DNA of 64,000 nucleotides from Phyllostachys edulis (lineage: Eukaryota; Streptophyta; Magnoliopsida; Poales; Poaceae). The first letter of the stretch is position 1. Each line of letters begins with the position of its first letter. Under the pieces are notes generated by a model, which saw nothing but the letters and a program-made list of their open reading frames with translations, made no database searches and was not told the origin of the DNA. Where the stretch lies: the NCBI GenBank assembly GCA_036346405.1, contig CM070567.1:41149470-41213469 (forward strand), read 5' to 3'. The translations under genes and the position numbers were made by a program. Shown here piece after piece: positions 22,060 through 32,525 of this stretch.

Positions 22060-22440
22060 CTAGTGCTCGAACTGTATGCAGAATACGTATGCTTCTCTCC
22101 ACACAACTGCAACAATTTGTTCACCTGTTGCAACATATCAAAGATTTGTATACAATGTTTCAAAAAAGAGGATATGACAAAAATCTCAGAATCAAAATAA
22201 AAACATTTGGAAAAAAGGACGCAAGATATCAAAAATCTCAGAATCAAAATATCAAAAATCTCAGAATCAAAACAAACATTTTGGAAAAAGGACGCGTTAA
22301 AAAATCTTGCAACATCACCATGAACAGGATGCAACATTTTTTGACAGTCGTAACATTTTTTTCAACGAGTCGCAACATTTTTTTAACGGGTACAATCCTC
22401 ATCAACCTAAGAAACTCTAAACACAAATCAAGCAGTGAAG
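22060..22440 (-). mobile_element. Helitron-like fragment, minus orientation
   Basis: This stretch is related, in reverse orientation, to 37745-38234: both carry repeated GTTGCRAC..GAAAAAAATGTTG blocks and a TTTTGATTTTGAGATTTTT block. On the minus strand its 3' end reads GTTCGAGCACTAG|T, like the terminus of the other copy. The preceding hairpin is degenerate here. A 22-bp unit (ATCAAAAATCTCAGAATCAA) is tandemly repeated at 22225-22270. The 5' end is not located. Confidence 0.55.
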
Positions 22441-22648
22441 TTGATCCAAGAAATACGCACCTGAGATTTGTGTTCTTGCCATCCCACTGCCATTGGCCTA
22501 CATATATTTAGTAGCAGCAGCACATGAGTCCATTATTTGATACTACGATCTACTACGGCTAAAAGAATCAGAAGGCTGCCGGCTCTAGCTCCCGCGGAGG
22601 AGGGGATCACATAGAGTGTGCCGCGCGGCAGCGGGCAGCAATGCAGGG

Positions 22649-22867
22649 ATGACCACGGCGGTGGCAGAGAAGCTGACCGAGCTGTTGCTCCGGCTCAACG
22701 CCATGCGCGAGACGAACATGTTTCAGAAGCAGGTGATTACTAGAGTGATCGAACGGCACCAATCTGATCTCCGTGTCGCAATCAGTATGATGAGGTCTAT
22801 TCGAGACATTTCCATGAGGGCCACGACGGCCATGGCGCCGACAGTGAGGGAGATTAGGGAGGGATGA
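22649..22867 (+). CDS. Small ORF of unknown function
   Basis: A 72-codon frame opens at ATG 22649 (MTTAVAEKLTELLLRLNAM) and ends at TGA. An upstream in-frame ATG exists at 22616. It is GC-richer than the flanks and its predicted peptide is helical and charged. I do not recognise it. It lies 650 bp upstream of the Alfin1-like gene, beside Helitron-like sequence, and could be part of captured or degenerate sequence. There is no evidence of expression. Confidence 0.2.
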   Translation: MTTAVAEKLTELLLRLNAMRETNMFQKQVITRVIERHQSDLRVAISMMRSIRDISMRATTAMAPTVREIREG

Positions 22868-22940
22868 GGTTGGAGAAGGAGTTGGTGTGGGGAAAAGAAG
22901 GGGGAGGACTTGCCTCAAACAGATTGTGCATCTGGGAAAA

Positions 22941-22990
22941 AGGAGGAATGAGTGGCTAACAGTGAAGGAGGAATGAGTGGCTAACAGTGA
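22941..22990 (+). repeat. Perfect 25-bp tandem duplication
   Basis: The unit AGGAGGAATGAGTGGCTAACAGTGA is present twice head to tail (22941-22965, 22966-22990) with no mismatch, so the event is recent. Confidence 0.95.
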
Positions 22991-23494
22991 ATCATTCGAT
23001 TTTTTTATTTGCCTCGTACGGACGAGTACTATCGTTTTCCTTTAACAATGTAAAAATCCTACGAAGCTATCCATATCCCAAAATCTTGACACAAGCCAAA
23101 CTCTAGGCTTTGCTAAGGTTCGACTCGACTAGCCCTCAAAGTGCAGCTGAGCCAAGCCTGGCCCGGAGGCCCATGTGCCGTGAGCTTGGCATGGCATTTC
23201 CAACTTTGTGGGTCCGGGCCAAACCAGTCCAGGCCAGGCTAGGCTGAGGAAGGCTACCCATTGGTAGACCTGTTTATGGGTGGCCCGTTCGAGGCCGGGC
23301 TTGTCAAGAAGTCCGGTGTTTGAACGGGTGTACCCACGGGCAGAATGGTTGGTGCAGAAGATCCGAAATTCCGAATCCGCAACTGGAGTTCAACTTGCCA
23401 GTTGGCACACTCGGCTCGGTTCGGCTGCTTCTAATCCAATCGGCGCCGCGCCCTACTCGACCTCGTAATCCCAGAGCTCTCTTCCCCCCTCCCA
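22991..23494 (+). promoter_or_regulatory. Upstream region of the Alfin1-like gene
   Basis: About 500 bp lie upstream of the gene. The stretch 23100-23310 is rich in GGCCCGG/GGCCAGGC and AGCTCGG-like repeats of the type found at ends of hAT-like elements; otherwise I see no gene. No clear TATA box is visible close to the start, as is common for housekeeping plant promoters. Confidence 0.4.
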
Positions 23495-23515
23495 AAACCC
23501 TAGCTCACCTGGGCC
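23495..23515 (+). promoter_or_regulatory. Telo-box and site II-like motif in the leader
   Basis: AAACCCTA (23495-23502) is a plant telo-box and TGGGCC (23510-23515) is a site II core. The pair is typical of plant genes expressed in dividing cells. Here they lie within 25 bp of the ATG, so they may be in the 5' UTR. Confidence 0.5.
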
Positions 23516-23516
23516 A

Positions 23517-26500
23517 ATGGACGGCGGCGTAGGAAGCGGCGGCGGCGGCGTCGTGCGGGCGTCGGCCGTCAGCCGCACGCCAGAGGACGTCTTCCGGGAC
23601 TTCCGCGCGCGCCGGGCCGGCCTCATCAGGGCCCTCACCACCGGTAACACCCGCCTGCTAACTCCACCGCTGCTGTTTCCTTTCGCCGGTTTCTCCCAGT
23701 TTTTTCGAACCCTGATTGATTGGCTTGTTGGTTGCTCGGCAGATGTGGAGAGGTTCTACCTGATGTGCGACCCAGGTGAAAATTTCGCTCTCCTTTTATT
23801 TCGTTTCTGTTTTGGGAGAAATTTGCGGGTTCGTCTCTTGGGCGTGGCATTTCTTGGCTCCCTGCTGAAAACAAGATATTCTTTTTAGGGTTCTCTTGGG
23901 GGGTTTGGGTGTTACTGGACCATTTCGAAGCATATTTGCGTCGAAATTCGTTTATTTCCTCCCAAAAAGATGGTGTAAACTTCGCTGATTTAGGAACCCC
24001 TGCCTCCAATTTCGGGAGTTCTTTCGCCAAGTTTCTGTTTACATGTGTCCTGGCGGCTATAGTTTGGTGGAAATTTTCTCAACGAATTCTTGTGCTGCTC
24101 TTTGCTCCCAGTTCCCGGTTTCGCTAGATTAGTTAGTTGGTCCTCGTACTGTTCATTTGAGGAGAGGGAAAGCTGGGAGGTGGAATCCTTATCTTCTGAA
24201 TCGGTTGACCACACAGTCAGTCAGGCCACTCGTCAGAAAAGGATGTTCAGTTGTCCATTTACTGTTATACTCCTCGACAACGACCTCTGTTGCTATAATA
24301 TGAGGGGCATTTTCGGGGTTTACATGTGTGTGTGAGAGAGAGGTGGGTGATAGTGATAAATAAATAAATATTAGTCTGCAAAAATGCAGATAAGTACTCT
24401 GGTGCTTCTGCTTCTTCATAATGCTTTGGAGAATAATATAATGCTAGTGTCAGGATAACAAAGTACTTCTACAATTTATTTACCTTCAATTTTCCTACAC
24501 TTTTACAATTGTTCACTCATTTCCATTTCCACTTCCACTTGTAAGTAGTTGATGATGATAAGGGTGTTTGTAAAGAGCATAAAAGAACAAACGCTCATAC
24601 CGTAGTCACTTCGTTAATTTCGGATAATAATGGAGATTTTCTGTTTTTTTAAGTCACACTTAAAATGTTCTGTCCCTAATGAAGCAAGGCAACAATTACA
24701 CGACAAATTAACCTAAAAACTATTAAATATTTGACTTTGGAGAGGATAGTTTATGAGTTATTTTTTTCTATAAATTTCAAATTGATTACTTAAGTGTATT
24801 TATTAGGATTTTTGCCGTACATTTTTTGCTTGGAAAAGAAAATCAAAGATGCAGGCAACCAGTATCCTCATCGCGATGTGACATGGATTGCACAAATTTC
24901 TTAATGGCTGGAAATGGCACCTGGACCCACCTGTCTGATATTTTAGGTGGGTGAGGCAGACGAAATTTCAAACAACTGCCACTTTTCTGTAGTAGAGGTC
25001 ACATTGAGGTCCTGTTTGGCCAAGCTCCGGCTCCATGTTTTTCTGCCTCCAGCTCCAGCTCCTCTGTTGAGCAGTTCACAATCCAAAGCTGGAGCCTGGA
25101 ACATGTTTGGATGGCAGTTTGGCTCCTAAAATGTGGCTGAGAGGAAACCATGCAAATTGTGTAATTCATCATATTTTCTCCATGCAACATTGCATATGAA
25201 GGCTATAACAAAATACTTTTGACTATCATACTAGTAATTTGGCTACTTCCACCAGTCATCCGGTATTAGCAATACTGCAATAGCAATTGCTGTTGTGAGC
25301 TCATCATGAAATCTATCAATTGACCTATCATTTGAGTGTGATGTTGATGCATCAGATGCATCTGCAGAAATGGCATACTTTCTATATCTTGATGGTACAG
25401 TGGGCACATAATTACAATCTCGATCACACCTCCGGAAATCCCTATCCATTGTAGCATGGTCACTTATGAAGTTGTGGAGTGCCATGGTTGCTGCAACAAT
25501 CATCGTTTGCGTAGTCGTTGGATAACTCAGCATCTTAAGCAAAATTCGCCACTTCATTGTCCATACACTGAACGAGCACTCCGCCCAACGACATTATGCA
25601 AGAGTGAGTTTTGATGGTTGAATATCTCTCTCACCATTTGGTTCAGCCCCTCTTTGGAATTCAGGAACGTGGTACCCTTGTCCCTTGTATGGCGCTAAGT
25701 AGCCCGGCCAATTAGGATATCCAGTATCAATGAGATAATATTTGCCTGAAACAAATTCAAGGAAATTTACAAAAAAAAAAAAACAATTACTCTTTTCTTA
25801 AGTCAGATAAACCAGGATGGTATAGGGTTGATCAAACTAACAAAAGCAAAGGTCCTTATCAGAGATGAAAGACATGCATATCGTTCATTCTTACAAAAAT
25901 GACATACACAACTCTCTAAAAGTACAGCCTTTTTTTTAGGAACACAAAGTACTCCACTACTAGATCAAGATCAGAGATTCAGATCTTCCTGATGTAAGAG
26001 GATGCAGAAGAGGAGGGGACTGAGATAGAGGATGGTGGTAATTCTGTTACTGGGTGGACAGCCACCCGCAACAAGCGACCCTCATGCAGCTCCTCGGTTT
26101 TGCACTGCTACCCGCTCAGCTCCTAGCTAGCTCCCTGGATCCGATTTTGTGGAGCCGGCCCCGTTTGGCCTGGCTGCAGTGGCTTTTGACAAGAAGCATA
26201 AAGCCGGAACCGGTCCAAACACCCCCTGAATTATTCCCTACTCTTGTATGCTATACGAATAATGGATTATCCAGGCTTTTGCTTTGTATGTTGTTATAAT
26301 GCCTTTTCTTTTGTGTTGTCATTTTCTTGTTTAATGGAATGTTCAGTTTTGTTTTGTTGGAATTGGATCAGTCATTCCTGTTCTTGTTCCATTTCATTGT
26401 GGTTACTTAGTTTTGACTATTTTAAAGTACCAAACTGAGGATTTTTTTTGGCCCAGAGAAGGAGAACATGTGTCTATATGGGCTTCCCAATGAGACGTGG

Positions 26501-29500
26501 GAAGTAAACTTGCCTGCAGAGGAGGTTCCTCCTGAACTCCCGGAGCCAGCACTAGGAATCAATTTTGCCCGGGATGGGATGAAAGATAAAGATTGGCTGT
26601 CACTTGTTGCGGTGCATAGTGATTCTTGGCTATTGGCGGTTGCCTTTTATTTTGGAGTAAGGTTTGGGTTCGACAAAGAATCCAGGTATTTCATTTATTC
26701 TTTTTATAAGAGTTTTGCTTGGTATTTTTCTGGTTGTTTCACGTTCTTTTTCTCCTTAACTATCTGATGCTTTTGTAAAACAGTGAATATTTCAGTATTG
26801 AGTATTCTGTTCTTATGTTTGACAATGGTGCTATTTCTATTCATGGTTTGCCCAATCTCTGTCCTTAAGCTGCCCCCCTGGTTAATGTGGTGAATTAATT
26901 GGACTGGATGCAACATTTTTTTTGTAGGCATAAATAAACTAAAATATATTTTTAAATGTTTTACCTATGTGTAACCAATTAGTGTAATTAATGTGCTGTT
27001 TGGCTGGTGTATCATCCTTTCAAAATGGTTGATATAATGTAGTAACAGTTTGTTTAGACATTAGCTTTAGCTCTATGTGCAATATATGTGTGTCTTCACA
27101 TTTTCAAATTTATTAATGTCAACAGTTCTCTAGTCACGATCTAATAAATCTCCGGGAAAATGATTTCTTAGGGAATTTTGACACAAACACTCAAAGGGAA
27201 TATTTGCTAGTGGACTCCCTTTGACATCTCCTATCAATGGTGACCTTTTACTAGGCGAAATGTCCTGAAGTGTTTGCTATTTGCTAGTCGATCTGGACAT
27301 CCAGTGCAGTATGACATATGCCTCTATGTTATTTTGCATCATCTCAGTACTATGATTGTGCTTTGGTTTATGGACACTATGAGCTCTTTGTTCTTGTTTA
27401 TGATGATTTTGATGCCAACTGTGACATACTGACATTGATTGCATGATACACGCCAATAAAGTTATTAACAAATTATCTAAGAAAACCCAAAAATGGAATT
27501 TTTCATGTTCAATTGTGTATCCTTTTCTAGTTTTCACGAATGGAACGGCTACAGAAGTTTTCTTTTATGCAAAAAAAAGAGCACTCCACCCACTGTTGAT
27601 TTTGCCTCAAGATTCATGCACGAACCCAACCAGGGTTTACTGCGTGGCCCTGTGGTGGTCAGCAAGGCGGTGATGGCTAGGGGTGGATAACGAGCTGACT
27701 CGGCTCGGCTCGTTAAGGCTCGTTAAGAAAACGAGCTCGGCTCGGCTCGGCTCGGCTTGTTAAGATAACGAGCAAAAAACCAGGCTCGGCTCGGCTCGTT
27801 AAAAACTCGAACTCGACTCGTTAAGCTCGTTAGGCTCGTTAGCGATAAACATGGTGAATCTTATCAGTTATCAATGTTTGGATGGTAAACCTTTGTGTTG
27901 TGAGAAAGCAAACCTGTTTTCAGTAATCAAATCAAAACTTATCAACCAAAAATGTATAAGTTTTTGAATGCTTTAATACATATTTCCCAAACCCATGGGA
28001 TGTTTACACTTTACATAATTACATGGCTGACATCATTGAATGCATCATATGATGAATTGATGATCTGATCTCCATCATGTAAATGTGAAGATGCAATTAC
28101 AATTTCATTGATGGGCAACACATATGGCCCCCTTCTCAATCAGATGCACACAAGATCTTAATGTACATGAAGCTTGACAAAACATCAGCAAAATTATGAA
28201 CTAACAAATTATGAACTTAGTGTATAACAATACTCATAAATCAGTGTAAATTATCATTCCAGCTGGAGGGTGGAGCCACATGCACATCACCTTCAATAAG
28301 ACATTAAGACATGATAAATATCACGAGTATAAAAATATCTTCATGGCCAGTTGGCCACATCACCTTCAATAAATAGAGCCAGTTAAAGACTATCTTGCAC
28401 AAAACTGAAATAAGACATGATAAATATCACCAGAAACATCACCTAATGCCCCAAACTATCAAAGGTTTCTAATCATGCACTAAACTTGTTTTTCCATCAT
28501 ACTGATTCCTGAGTCAAATTTGAAGCACTAGTAGAATAAGTTATAGCCAACACGGCATCGAGCATGGCCACGGAGGCAGAGCCGCCACCAAGACCACTCA
28601 CCAATGGGGCAAGGCAATGGCAGAAGAGCCAAGAGGGAGGCCGAGGCCGGACCGGATTGAGCACCTGAGGTGGCGGAAGAGGCGGAAGAGAGAGGGCAAG
28701 CCACAAGCCAAGCGGAGGCGGCAAGAGGGTGGCACAAGAGGGCGGCCATGGCCAAGCGGGTGGCGGCGGCGGGCGCGGTGGCCGTGCCGCATGGCCAGTG
28801 AGGCGGTGGAGGTTGGGTCTTGGCGCTGTGGGTCAAGCGAGATGGCGGAGGAGAGGGGGGGGCGCGGCGTCTGCGCCATGCATGACGAAGCGAGGCGGCG
28901 GTGGAGGAGGCGGGGCGGCTTGCGCCTTGGCCAAGCGGAGGTGGCGGAGTGGAGTGGGCGCTGGCGCCGTGGCCGAATCGGGACGAGGCGGCGGGGAGTA
29001 GGACCAGTAGGTCACAGCATAGAAGGAGATGGAAGGTCAGGTTAGGACTTAGGGTTGAGGCAGAGGCTTGACTCCCTTCAGCGCATGCGGGCCTGCGGCA
29101 TCGGTCGGGCGGGCTGGGCCGCTGGGTGCCTGGCTAGGTTTACTGACGAGCCTAACGAGCTAGCGAGTTGCTCGCGAGCCAGCTCGGCTCGGCTCGTTAA
29201 GGGACCGAGTTCGAGTCGAGTCGAGCCGAGCTGGCTCGCGAGTTTCGGGCTTTTTTTCCACCCCTAGTGATGGCGCTGTGGACCATAGGCCGAGAAGAGG
29301 GTGGTGGAGCCATGGAGGACGGAGCCACTCAGTCAACTCCGTTGACCCTTGTCAGTGTGCTTGTCTAGAATCGGGAATAGTAATATGGACTTTTGCATTT
29401 ATGTGGATTGAATCAGTTACATACAATAGAGGCTTATAATGTTGTTGATTATTTCAAAACTTTCCATTACATTAGATGGCAAGGAAAGTAAGCTTTATTT

Positions 29501-30140
29501 TTCCACCAAAAGCAGAATGTTTTGAAGAAAGATTGGAAAAAATAACAGTATGGAACTTGCGATGAAATTTGTTATTTACAATTAAAGCTACTTGACTTTG
29601 GTGGAGTTACCTTCTTTTGTTGCCTAGCAGGAGACGGCTCTTCAACATGATCAATAGCATTCCCACCATATATGAGGTTGTCACGGGAACTGCCAAAAAG
29701 GAGCCCAAAGAAAAAACTCCTAAAAGCAGCAGTAAGAGTAACAAATCTGGCTCGAAGGTATGAATCTTTTTCCATTACGTTGTGACAATGTTTTACTATC
29801 TGAGAACCAGCTAACTACATCATTCTTTTTTGGCACTAAACATTTGAAAACACAGCCCTCACGTCAGTCCGAACCCAATGCAAGGGGCTTGAAGATGCCA
29901 CCTTCAGAGGACAATGAAGAGAGTGAAGGGGGGGAAGAGAAAGAACAGGAAGATCATGAGAGCGCACTGTGCGGTGCATGCGGTGAAAATTATGGACAAG
30001 ATGATTTCTGGATCTGCTGCGACGCATGTGAGAAATGGTTCCATGGTAAGTGCGTCAAGATTACTCCAGCCAAAGCGGAGCACATGAAGCAATATAAGTG
30101 CCCCAATTGTAGCAGTAGCAGCAAGAGAGCCAGAGTTTAG
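23517..30140 (+). CDS. Alfin1-like PHD-finger protein (H3K4me reader)
   Basis: The coding sequence has five exons: 23517-23643, 23743-23775, 26457-26685, 29631-29757 and 29856-30140; all introns are GT-AG and phases agree. It encodes 266 residues, normal for the family (about 240-270). The N-terminal Alfin domain (about residues 20-150) includes RTPEDVFRDFRARRAG, LYGLPNETWEVNLPAEEVPPE and HSDSWLLAVAFYFG. A low-complexity Ser/Lys then acidic linker (about 158-208) follows. The C-terminal PHD finger has Cys4-His-Cys3 ligands C211, C214, C227, C230, H235, C238, C254 and C257. Family members are nuclear and bind H3K4me2/3 (established); I infer the same here. No lesion is seen. Introns 2 and 3 (2.7 and 2.9 kb) carry transposons. 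ATG 23517 is the first in frame. Which paralogue it is cannot be said. Confidence 0.96.
25008..26226 (-). mobile_element. PIF/Harbinger-like element in intron 2
   Basis: The 1.2-kb element begins GGTCCTGTTTGGCC and ends ...CCAAACACCCCC; the reverse-complemented end GGGGGTGTTTGG matches the start in most positions. TGA flanks both sides (25005-25007, 26227-26229), a 3-bp duplication as in Harbinger elements. Transposase remnants lie on the minus strand. Only the C-terminal part of a transposase is recognisable, so it is non-autonomous. Confidence 0.75.
25243..25755 (-). pseudogene. Harbinger (PIF-like) transposase remnant, DDE_4 type
   Basis: The minus strand shows YLIDTGYPNWPGYLAPYKGQ (about 25690-25745), then QRGAEPNGE, then a broken stretch, then WRILLKMLSYP and ATMALHNFISDHA (25243-25557). 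These are the second and third catalytic blocks of the DDE nuclease of PIF/Harbinger transposases (HARBI1-like). A stop near 25600 and missing N-terminal sequence make it a pseudogene. Confidence 0.85.
27678..29266. mobile_element. hAT-type non-autonomous element in intron 3
   Basis: The 1589-bp element has ends TAGGGGTGGA and CCACCCCTA and is flanked by a perfect 8-bp duplication GTGATGGC (27670-27677, 29267-29274), the hallmark of hAT. Subterminal GCTCGGCTCGTTAAG repeats at the left (27700-27840) face inverted copies at the right (29145-29230). The middle is AT-rich to 28500 and then strongly GC-rich (28550-29110). No transposase was recognised. It sits in sense-neutral position, 1 kb after exon 3 and 365 bp before exon 4 of the Alfin1-like gene. 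Confidence 0.88.
28550..29110 (+). other. GC-rich insert inside the hAT element
   Basis: About 560 bp are GC-rich purine-biased sequence on the plus strand (GGCGGAGG-like runs) with long open frames on both strands (for example 28617-29045 plus). The composition contrasts sharply with the AT-rich rest of the element. It resembles a first-exon or 5' UTR fragment of a grass gene and may have been captured (inference). No domain was recognised. Confidence 0.4.
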
Positions 30141-31929
30141 TCTCGGAGATCCCCTATGCCGATGCTCCAAGAACTAAGGACTCTTGACATGTTGTAAAGA
30201 ACCAACCATTCGGGCTGCAGTGCTTAATAGCTGCCCATTTAATTGTCGCTCTTAGGTTAGGACTGGTAGATTTGAATGCCTTGTATGGTGCTTGAGGATG
30301 TCTAGATTTAATGTTAGTAGTTCCATCTACCAACTGTACTTGTAGTTTGTGTGCCTTCAAGCCCCAGTGGTTTGTACTGGACTCTGTTTTAGATTTTATC
30401 TATGCAACATGTGACCATGTAGCTGTTTGAAAGGTTGATTCTTGTTATTTCCTGACAGCATTCCTCATCATCTGTACACAGAATCTGCAGAAAGGCTTGG
30501 TCTCGTTGGTTTTCTTACCATGTACCATTAGAAGTTTGCAATGGTTCAGCCTGTTTGTTGTATCTTCTATTGTGAGTTAGATGTTTTCAATATTATTATT
30601 TTTCACCTTTTTCAGCTGTATGCTATAGCAAACTTCGGTCCTGTTTGGAACATCGCAGATTTCCTACTTTCAAAATGGGCTGTCAGACAAGATGCCAGCT
30701 CTACTGGTAGTCCCTAGTTGGCTTATGAATTGTGGTGCCTCATGTGTTCTCGAAAATTGTGATGCCTCATGACATTTGTAGAATTCTGTGTATCACCATA
30801 ACATGTTCTTCTGTTGTGTTTTACCCTGCCTCAGTTATTTGCTCCAACTCTTGTGACAATCTCAATTTTATGCTTCATTTTCCAGTGTGTGTTTCTCATG
30901 GGCTCAGTTACTTGTTACTTATTTGATGGTTGATGGTTTTAAGTGGGTTTGACATCTGTAATGCTCAATTCTGTCAAGAAAAGCTTGCATCAGAATCTGA
31001 TGGTAAGATGCTTGTTTTCATATGTGCTTTTGTTGTAATCTTCCACCCTGCCGACTTCTTTTCACAGGATATAGCTATCAATTGGGCATTATAATTAAAG
31101 ATGAAATCATTTATTATCAAAAAAATATGAAACTTTGAATGATCTGTGTGCATATATGCAGTTCATGCCAACACGGATAACATTGGCCAACGTTCAAGTC
31201 GCAGGCGCCGGCCGCAAAGTTAACTAGTTCTTGTAGTTACCACCGTTTAATTTTTTTCCCCAAATTTCATGTGACGTGCGAGTTAGCACCGGAGTCCAGC
31301 CTCCGCGTCGATGCCATGCATCAATGGCTTAGGGCATGTACAATTTACAATAACGTGACGTGAGTTGTTTGTAAGTCTTGTCACGTAGGACACAAGATGT
31401 GGATGAGAGAGTGGAAGTATAGAGAATTGGGCTATCTCTCATGCAGTAATCGATTGTAGCACGAGAAACAAAACACATTATACATAAAGAAACTGTCTAT
31501 AGAGACATATAAAAATACAATTCATTATAGGAGTTGTCTTTAGCGCTGTCTATAGATACATGTCCGACTATCCCATCCATTGCATCGATGCCATCTAATT
31601 CCACTTTTCTCTGGCTTCCCGTTAAATATCGGTAAAGCCTAACCTATTTTGAGTTTTATATGCTAACCGTTATTTTTTTAAAAAAACGTTGTTTAAGAAT
31701 ATCGGCATATCTAGTTTTTTTTTTCTTGTCAAATAAACGGCTTGTTATGCCCACGGTGCTAATTTCGCTGCAAAGAAGACTTCCCAAGTAGCAAATACTC
31801 CATAAACATTTTTTGAGACTCAAGCGCACACTCCATTGTTAATCTCGATTTCACTAATCATTGCACCATGCAAGAAGCAAGAGGGGACAATATGCAAAAG
31901 TTAGTGGCTCTAAAAGTCTAAAACCTATG

Positions 31930-31930
<1 letters not shown>
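30141..31930 (+). other. 3' UTR and intergenic sequence, no gene seen
   Basis: The 3' UTR of the Alfin1-like gene probably extends to about 30.4-30.6 kb. Beyond it I find no coding region. The stretch 31330-31610 (from GGGCATGTACAATTTACAA on, with several CTGTCTATAGA blocks in both orientations) looks like a small transposon remnant without clear ends. Confidence 0.45.

Positions 31931-31931
<1 letters not shown>

Positions 31932-31971
<40 letters not shown>
31932..31971. repeat. (CT)n microsatellite
   Basis: A run of about 20 CT units is followed, after TTGCCCATGT, by a second short CT run at 31982-31995. Confidence 0.95.
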
Positions 31972-31973
<2 letters not shown>

Positions 31974-32340
31974 CCCATGTCTTCTCTCTCTCTCTGTTTT
32001 GAAAGTATGCCCATGTCTTCTATATGAGCTCCTTTAAAGAAGGTGGTCCTCCCAGACCAGGCATGAACACAGGTCAGAAGCAGCCCTTAAAAGACTCTGC
32101 GTTTGCCGGTTCATTGTCCTGTTGAGTCCCTGGTCATTCCTTCACATGCCATGTCTGAATTAGCACTGGTGACACAAGAACATTCTATCATTCCAATGGA
32201 CAACTGAAAGGGTTGGTGGTGACATGAAAGGGTTGGTGGCTGACATGACAGAAAAGGAGGGCAGATTTTCTGTTTGAGGCTACTGGACTACTGGCCCTTC
32301 GGATGAAGAAATCCCAGTACTTTCCTTACGGTTGAATCTT

Positions 32341-32525
32341 GGGCCGAAATGTCGGTATTTGGCGTGTGATTTATAAAAATGATATCTTTGTAATCGTAGT
32401 TGTAAAAATGACGTTCTCGTCTGCACGGTGGCCATGCGGACGAGAGCGTCATTTTTGTAATTGCGGCTGTGAGAATATTATTTTTGTAAATCACACATCA
32501 AATACTATCATTTCGACCAAAAACT
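32341..32525. mobile_element. Foldback MITE
   Basis: The 185-bp sequence folds on itself: the left arm (CGAAATGTCGGTATTTGGCGTGTGATTTA...) pairs with the right arm (...GTAAATCACACATCAAATACTATCATTTCG) almost throughout, with the centre at GTCTGCACGGTGGCCATGCGGAC. Both strands show near-identical chance frames because of the symmetry. A target duplication was not resolved. Confidence 0.75.

Noticed and set aside
28617..29045. 142-codon Arg/Gly-rich frame as a gene
   Set aside because: GC-rich, low-complexity sequence with equally long frames in other phases; kept only as a possible captured fragment inside the hAT element.
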